Source of the DNA: Deltaproteobacteria bacterium HGW-Deltaproteobacteria-15
GTDB lineage: Bacteria > Desulfobacterota > DSM-4660 > Desulfatiglandales > HGW-15
DNA length: 43,633 bases
Direction: 5' to 3'
Assembly: GCA_002840535.1 (NCBI GenBank)
Contig: PHBH01000057.1
Coordinates: 1 to 43,633 of the forward strand
Below, piece after piece: positions 39,521 through 43,633 of this stretch. How positions within the stretch are numbered: the first letter of the stretch is position 1; each line of letters begins with the position of its first letter. Made by a program: the position numbers and the translations under genes. The notes beneath the pieces are model-generated. The model saw only the letters and a list, made by a program, of their open reading frames with translations, was not told the DNA's origin and searched no databases.

Positions 39521-41625
39521 GAACTTCCCTCCATCTGCACGCGCATCCCTCCCGGGTCACTCGCCTGGGTCATGGGCAACCGCACAACGAAGATGGAGCC
39601 CTTTCCCGGGGTGCTCTTTGCGTCAATCGTGCCGCCGTGGCGTTCCGCGATCTTCTTGCAGATGGCAAGTCCCATCCCCACTCCATCGTACTCGTTTCTG
39701 CCGTGCAGCCTTTGAAAGGGAATAAAGACTTTGTCGAGGTACTTCTCATCGAAGCCGATTCCATTGTCTTCCACGTAGATCTCAACCGCGCCTGCCCCGT
39801 GCCACGGGTCTTCAAAAGATCTTGAATGGACCCTCACCAGGGGTACTTCAGCTTCACGGCGGAATTTAAGGGAGTTGCTGAAAAGGTTCTGAAAGAGCTG
39901 AACAAGCTGGGTGAGATCTCCTTCCAAGGTAGGCAGATCATCCAGTTCTACATGACCACCCGTTTCTCTTAACCGGATTTCCAGATTTGACAGGGCAATT
40001 CGTGCCGCTTCAGCGACGTCGACCTGTGAAAAGGTTCCGCCTTTCGTAGTCACACGGGAATAGGCCAGAAGCGATTCAAGGAGATGCCCCATTCTTGCAG
40101 CAGCATCCTGCATGCGGACAAGATAGTCGATGCTTTCACGAGCGAGAGAGTCTCGCGACCTCATCATGACCAGGTCTCCAAATGCCTGAATCTTCCGAAG
40201 GGGTTCCTTCAGGTCGTGAGATGCAATAAAGGCAAAATCCTGCAACTCCTTGTTTTTCAGCTCCAGTTCCGCCGTGCGCCTTTGCACTCGTATCTCGAGC
40301 TCATCCCTTGCATCTCTGAGTGCTTCTTCAGCGCGTTTGCGCTCGGAGATGTCTGTCAAGAGCACCGCCATCAGGTCTTCGCCGGGAGAGTAGGCGCGAT
40401 ATTCGAGCCATTTTCCTACCCATCTGGAGTAGCGCTCCATTCGGAACGGTTGCCGGCTTCCCAGCGCGTTCCTGGCCAGCACGATATTCCAGGGGACCGC
40501 CTCGGGTAAGACTTCGCTTGCCAGCTTGCCGGCTGCGTCATTTCTGGAGATTTGTGCGAGCCGCTCCCAGGCCGGATTCATTTCCAGGTACAGAAAATCC
40601 CTTGGGCGCCCGGTCTCATCCCGCAAAACCCGAAACAGAACGAATCCTTCGCTCATTGACTCGAACAACGAGTGATATCTCCGCTCGCTCTCCGCCACCC
40701 GTGCAGCCATGCGTTCCCGTTCCGCTTCCCCCTGTTTGCGTTCGGTCACATCGCGAAAGATGGCGACCCTGGAATCTTGTTCATATTTATGCCGGAAAGC
40801 CACTGTGGAGACTTCACAGGGAAATTTCGAACCGTCTTTGCGGACGTGGGTCACTTCTCCCTTGAAACGGCCGGTGCGCACCCGTTCTTCGATGCTCTCC
40901 CGCAACCTGGGATCGCTTGTATCCGCTATGTCGTTCCTGCGCAGACGGAGGAACTCGGCTTCCGTATAGCCATGCATCCTGCATGCTTGCGGGTTGGCGG
41001 CCAGGATAAGGTCGTCGGAATGGAAGAGGACAATTCCATCCAGACTGTTTTCAAAGATGGATCGGTGCCGCTCCTCGCTTTCGCGCAATGCATCCTCGGC
41101 CTCTTTGCGCTGCAAAGCCATTGATGCCTGGTGAACAAAAGCCTCGATGGTATCCCTCTTTTTCAGGAGGGAGCTCGTGGGTTTCGAACTGATCATTGCG
41201 CTGCCGTAGAGTCTTCCGCCCGAGGAAAAGCCGATTCCGTAAATCTCGTCGATCCCAAGGAGCTTCTCCACTTCATGCGCGATCCTCGGTGGAATTTCCC
41301 CGAAGGTCAATTCATGTATGCCGCTGGGACCCTTGAACAGTTTCCCGATGAGCAAATGGGATATTGCTTCTTCATCGTTCACCTTGAAGGACATGCCGAT
41401 TGGATCCCGTCCTATCAGATGAACCAGCGTCTCGTTGTGCTTCCCGGGCCCCGCCATGGCCCGAAGAACAAGAAAACCGGAAGTCGGGTCATAGGAATTA
41501 ACCGTGACAATCGACTCGCTGACAGTTTCCCTCAGCTTCTCTCCTATATACTGGTAGACGTTCGCTTCAGAGGAAAGGGTGAGGAATTCAAGTGCGGTAT
41601 TTGATAAGAATTGAAGGTCTTGCAT
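39517..41625 (-). CDS. GAF-PAS-PAS sensor histidine kinase
   Basis: 702 residues, no membrane segments. A GAF-like domain (about 1-172) and two PAS domains (about 184-300, FHSDDLILAANPQACRMHGYTEAEF; and 315-432, FLYLEMNPAWERLAQISRNDAAG). Coiled-coil linker, HisKA IASHDLKEPLRKIQAFGD with His470, and ATPase (LFQNLFSNSLKFRRE, VEDNGIGFDEKY, GMGLAICKKIAERHGG). The kinase core resembles the one at 30276-31598 but keeps the acidic residue after His. No cognate receiver gene is adjacent. Its 3' end overlaps the thiW promoter. Confidence 0.92.
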   Translation of the reverse strand: MQDLQFLSNTALEFLTLSSEANVYQYIGEKLRETVSESIVTVNSYDPTSGFLVLRAMAGPGKHNETLVHLIGRDPIGMSFKVNDEEAISHLLIGKLFKGPSGIHELTFGEIPPRIAHEVEKLLGIDEIYGIGFSSGGRLYGSAMISSKPTSSLLKKRDTIEAFVHQASMALQRKEAEDALRESEERHRSIFENSLDGIVLFHSDDLILAANPQACRMHGYTEAEFLRLRRNDIADTSDPRLRESIEERVRTGRFKGEVTHVRKDGSKFPCEVSTVAFRHKYEQDSRVAIFRDVTERKQGEAERERMAARVAESERRYHSLFESMSEGFVLFRVLRDETGRPRDFLYLEMNPAWERLAQISRNDAAGKLASEVLPEAVPWNIVLARNALGSRQPFRMERYSRWVGKWLEYRAYSPGEDLMAVLLTDISERKRAEEALRDARDELEIRVQRRTAELELKNKELQDFAFIASHDLKEPLRKIQAFGDLVMMRSRDSLARESIDYLVRMQDAAARMGHLLESLLAYSRVTTKGGTFSQVDVAEAARIALSNLEIRLRETGGHVELDDLPTLEGDLTQLVQLFQNLFSNSLKFRREAEVPLVRVHSRSFEDPWHGAGAVEIYVEDNGIGFDEKYLDKVFIPFQRLHGRNEYDGVGMGLAICKKIAERHGGTIDAKSTPGKGSIFVVRLPMTQASDPGGMRVQMEGSS

Positions 41626-41968
41626 TGATTATTCCCCATGCGCGGGGTTACTTGCCTCGTCGTTTGGCTTATCGGCTCTTTGAAAGTGAGGGTATTTGAG
41701 GCTGGTTCTGTTTCTGTCAGCAGGGGAGAAATTCCGGGACCAAAGCGCCACTGACAGATTAAAACAAAAAACAGCAGAGATCAAGGACGTTTTGCCTTAC
41801 TCAGAGAGGCAGGAATTCTCTCAGTGCGTCATTCCCGCGAAGGCGGGAATCCAGAATTCGTTCGTCCGGCCGCGAATTTTATCCAGGGCTGGAGGGCCTG
41901 ATCCTTCCTCTGTGGGTGCAGCCTTACTTACAGCCAAAATCATCAACGAGTGGGCCTGCAACATGGTT
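41626..41968. other. Intergenic region with palindromic fragment, no gene
   Basis: 343 bp. Contains the GC hairpin at 41828-41853 (separate entry) and otherwise no feature I can support. Confidence 0.45.
41828..41853. repeat. CATTCCCGC hairpin, fragment related to the 7352-7494 element
   Basis: CGTCATTCCCGCGAAGGCGG followed by GAATCC. ATTCCCGC and GCGGGAAT form a perfect 8-bp stem with a 4-nt loop (41831-41850). It resembles the interior of the MITE-like element at 7352-7494 but lacks its terminal repeats. Confidence 0.6.
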
Positions 41969-42613
41969 TCACAGCAGGTTTTTCAGCTCATCCGTATCGT
42001 CAGCTCTTTTTGGGAAATGGGTTTTCAGCAGATCCCCTGTCTGCTTCACCGCCTCGCAGATCGCATCCGCCTGTCGCCCCTGTTTAATCCCGGCAACGAT
42101 CTCCTGAACGATCTCGCTCCACTTGCCCTTCTCCACCTTCTCGTTGATACCCCGGTCCGCAAGGATCCACACCCGATGCTCAAAAAGGGAAACAAAGATG
42201 AGAACGCCGGTCTCTTCCCGGGTCCTGTATAATCCCTCCCGGAAGAAGTTGACGACAGCCGCTTCTTCAACTTCTTCTTCAATTTCGCCCGGTGAGACAA
42301 AGAAACGCTTCAGCCAACGGGTACGTTTGACGACCTGGTGGAAGATGAAGAAGAGTGCGATGAAGAATGCCAGAAAGAGCCACATGTTCTGAGCGCCGAT
42401 CCAGAACCAGCGCCCTAGGAGAGGTGTGATCAGCAAAGCAAGCGGCAGGGAGATGGCCACTCCTCCAAGCACGTCGGCCATGGGATATTCATGGCTCTCG
42501 GACACGACCATCGGGACAATCTCTCCTGAGGTCATCCTCTCCGCTTCTACGACCGCTCTGCGGATCTTTTCCCGTTCCTGATCGGTAAGGAATTGATCGG
42601 CCGGATCTCTCAT
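41969..42613 (-). CDS. TPM-domain membrane protein
   Basis: 214 residues from ATG 42613 (AGAGG 5 nt upstream; the frame runs open further upstream only through the repeat and the frameshifted Gly-rich region of the preceding gene). TPM domain: DQEREKIRRAVVEAERMTSGEIVPMVVSESHEYP, interrupted by two membrane helices (GGVAISLPLALLITPLLG; MWLFLAFFIALFFIFHQVV), then TGVLIFVSLFEHRVWILADRGINEKVEKGKW and EIVAGIKQGRQADAICEAV. Typical second gene of the TPM pairs found beside LemA genes. The biochemical role is unknown; related TPM proteins have been linked to photosystem repair and phosphatase activity. Confidence 0.82.
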   Translation of the reverse strand: MRDPADQFLTDQEREKIRRAVVEAERMTSGEIVPMVVSESHEYPMADVLGGVAISLPLALLITPLLGRWFWIGAQNMWLFLAFFIALFFIFHQVVKRTRWLKRFFVSPGEIEEEVEEAAVVNFFREGLYRTREETGVLIFVSLFEHRVWILADRGINEKVEKGKWSEIVQEIVAGIKQGRQADAICEAVKQTGDLLKTHFPKRADDTDELKNLL

Positions 42614-42620
42614 CGCAACC

Positions 42621-42660
42621 TCTTCATCCTGCAACCTGATGCCTGCATCCTGTATCCTGC
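42621..42660. repeat. CATCCTG heptamer repeat between the TPM genes
   Basis: Five units: CATCCTG CAACCTG ATGCCTG CATCCTG TATCCTG (reverse strand CAGGATA type). It separates the true stop of the upstream TPM gene (42669) from the start of the downstream one (42613). Confidence 0.7.
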
Positions 42661-42668
42661 AATTCGGC

Positions 42669-43578
42669 TCACCATCTTCCCGATGCGCCTCCTCCACCAA
42701 ATCCTCCTCCGCCTCCTGAAAAACCGCCGAAGCCTCCAGAGGAGAACCCTCCACCACCTCCTCCTCCAAATCCTCCTGCCCCCGCCGCGGCCCCGCCTGT
42801 GACCAAAGGATGTGGGACCTCCAAACAGGCTCAGAAAAAGGCCCACGACAATCCCAATGGGAATCGACAAGAGGGCCCAGGTCACTCCCAGGTGGAAGAA
42901 CCCGGAACTGATGATGGGGAAAAGCAGACCCCCGGCCAATGCGCCAAGCGAACGCCGAACCCTGCCGAGCACATTGATCAGAAACAAGAAGACCAGGGAC
43001 ATGGAAAAGAACCCTCGGTAATCCGGACGGCCCTTGCCGGCGGGCTGGGCCTCGGAGGTGGATTCAAATTCGCCTCTCGTCAACCGGATCATGGCTTGCA
43101 CCCCTTCGATGACGCCCTGATCGTACTGCCCTGAGCGGAAACGTGGCGTGATCACGTCGCGGATGATGCGTCCTGCCATGAGATCGGTCATTTTGCCCTC
43201 AAGGCCGTAACCCACCTCGATCCGCAGTTTTCGATCGTTCTTGGAAATCAGAAGAATGGCCCCGTTGTCCAGACCCTTTTGTCCTATCTTCCAATTCTCG
43301 GCAACTCTCATCGAAAAATCTTCGAGGCTGTCTTCTTCGAGCGAAGGAATTGTCAGAACAACAATCTGGGTGGAGTCCGTCCTTTCGAATTCCCTCAACG
43401 CGGTATCGAGTTGTTGCTCAGTGGAAGGGGAAAGCATGTCGGCATAGTCGTTGACCCTGCCCTTGAGCTTGGGAACCTCCAGTGCGGAACTCTCTACTGG
43501 CATGAGGAAAAAGAGAAGGGCGATGCAGATCGACAAGGCAAGCCCGATCCTAATTCGAAAAAGCATTCTTTTCTCCAT
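42669..43578 (-). CDS. TPM-domain secreted/membrane protein with frameshifted Gly-rich tail
   Basis: About 300 residues. Signal peptide (LALSICIALLFFLMPV), TPM domain (VNDYADMLSPSTEQQLDTAL, QIVVLTIPSLEEDSLEDFSMRVAENWKIGQKG, LLISKNDRKLRIEVGYGLEGKMTD), and two membrane helices. The same frame then yields an Arg/Trp-rich tail unlike the family. The +1 frame from about 42800-42825 encodes TGGAAAGAGGFGGGG and ends in GGASGRW at stop 42669, exactly the Gly-rich tail of the family. So a single-base change shifts the frame; artefact and mutation cannot be told apart here. Start 43578, or ATG 43566 with GGAG upstream. Confidence 0.75.
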
Positions 43579-43633
43579 CGTGAATCCTGGACTGTACGCC
43601 TGCCTTAGTTCTCACTTCCGTGATTCGATGTTG

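Overview
The window reads as a chromosomal piece of an anaerobic, Gram-negative deltaproteobacterium (Desulfobacterota), probably uncultured. This is an inference. It rests on the cluster def-fmt-DUF116-rsmB-rpe followed by tRNA-Ser genes, several PAS-type histidine kinases, a sigma-54 activator, a branched-chain-type ABC transporter beside an acyl-CoA synthetase, a TonB-family protein and lipoproteins. Intergenic spaces are packed with short-period repeats. No phage, plasmid or CRISPR genes were seen.

Layout. 1-2.24 kb (minus): a DUF4129-DUF4350 pair, the DUF4350 gene being split by a frameshift. 2.5-4.9 kb (plus): a HIBCH/crotonase-type enzyme and a FabH-like ketoacyl synthase. 4.9-6.2 kb (minus): a glycine-zipper lipoprotein and an RseC-family protein. 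6.4-7.3 kb (plus): an unknown membrane coiled-coil protein, then a nested repeat. 7.6-9.6 kb (minus): a DnaJ/CbpA-type co-chaperone and a PP-loop (ThiI/MnmA-like) enzyme with an NFACT-R-like tail. 9.9-20.4 kb (plus): a histidine kinase and NtrC-type regulator, an intergenic region holding two palindromes and a canonical sigma-54 promoter, a 53-residue Fis-type HTH protein, a complete Liv-type ABC transporter (binding protein, two permeases, two ATPases) and an AMP-forming acyl-CoA synthetase. I propose this stretch is one signal-controlled uptake and activation unit. 20.6-22.6 kb: an orphan receiver protein, a TonB-like protein and an HD phosphohydrolase. 22.7-27.5 kb (plus): translation housekeeping genes and two tRNA-Ser genes. 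28.2-32.1 kb (plus): an RRM protein, a cobalamin-binding radical SAM protein and a kinase/Rcp1-type receiver pair. 32.3-34.4 kb (minus): an arginine dihydrolase-like enzyme and an LOR/SDH (ornithine cyclodeaminase-like) enzyme, overlapping by 4 bp. They look like the two halves of cyanobacterial ArgZ/AgrE carried as separate genes, giving a likely arginine to ornithine to proline route. 34.6-36.4 kb (minus): a chemoreceptor. 36.4-39.5 kb (minus): a TPP-riboswitch-controlled ECF transporter (ThiW, double ATPase, EcfT). 39.5-43.6 kb (minus): a GAF-PAS-PAS kinase and two TPM-domain proteins, one with a frameshifted Gly-rich tail.

The most unusual large-scale feature is the intergenic repeat load. 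Many sequence-unrelated repeats share a period of about 7 nt, often as facing inverted arms, and several touch the stop codons of the flanking genes. At one locus a MITE-like element sits inside a foldback copy. All calls come from reading the sequence; no database search was run.
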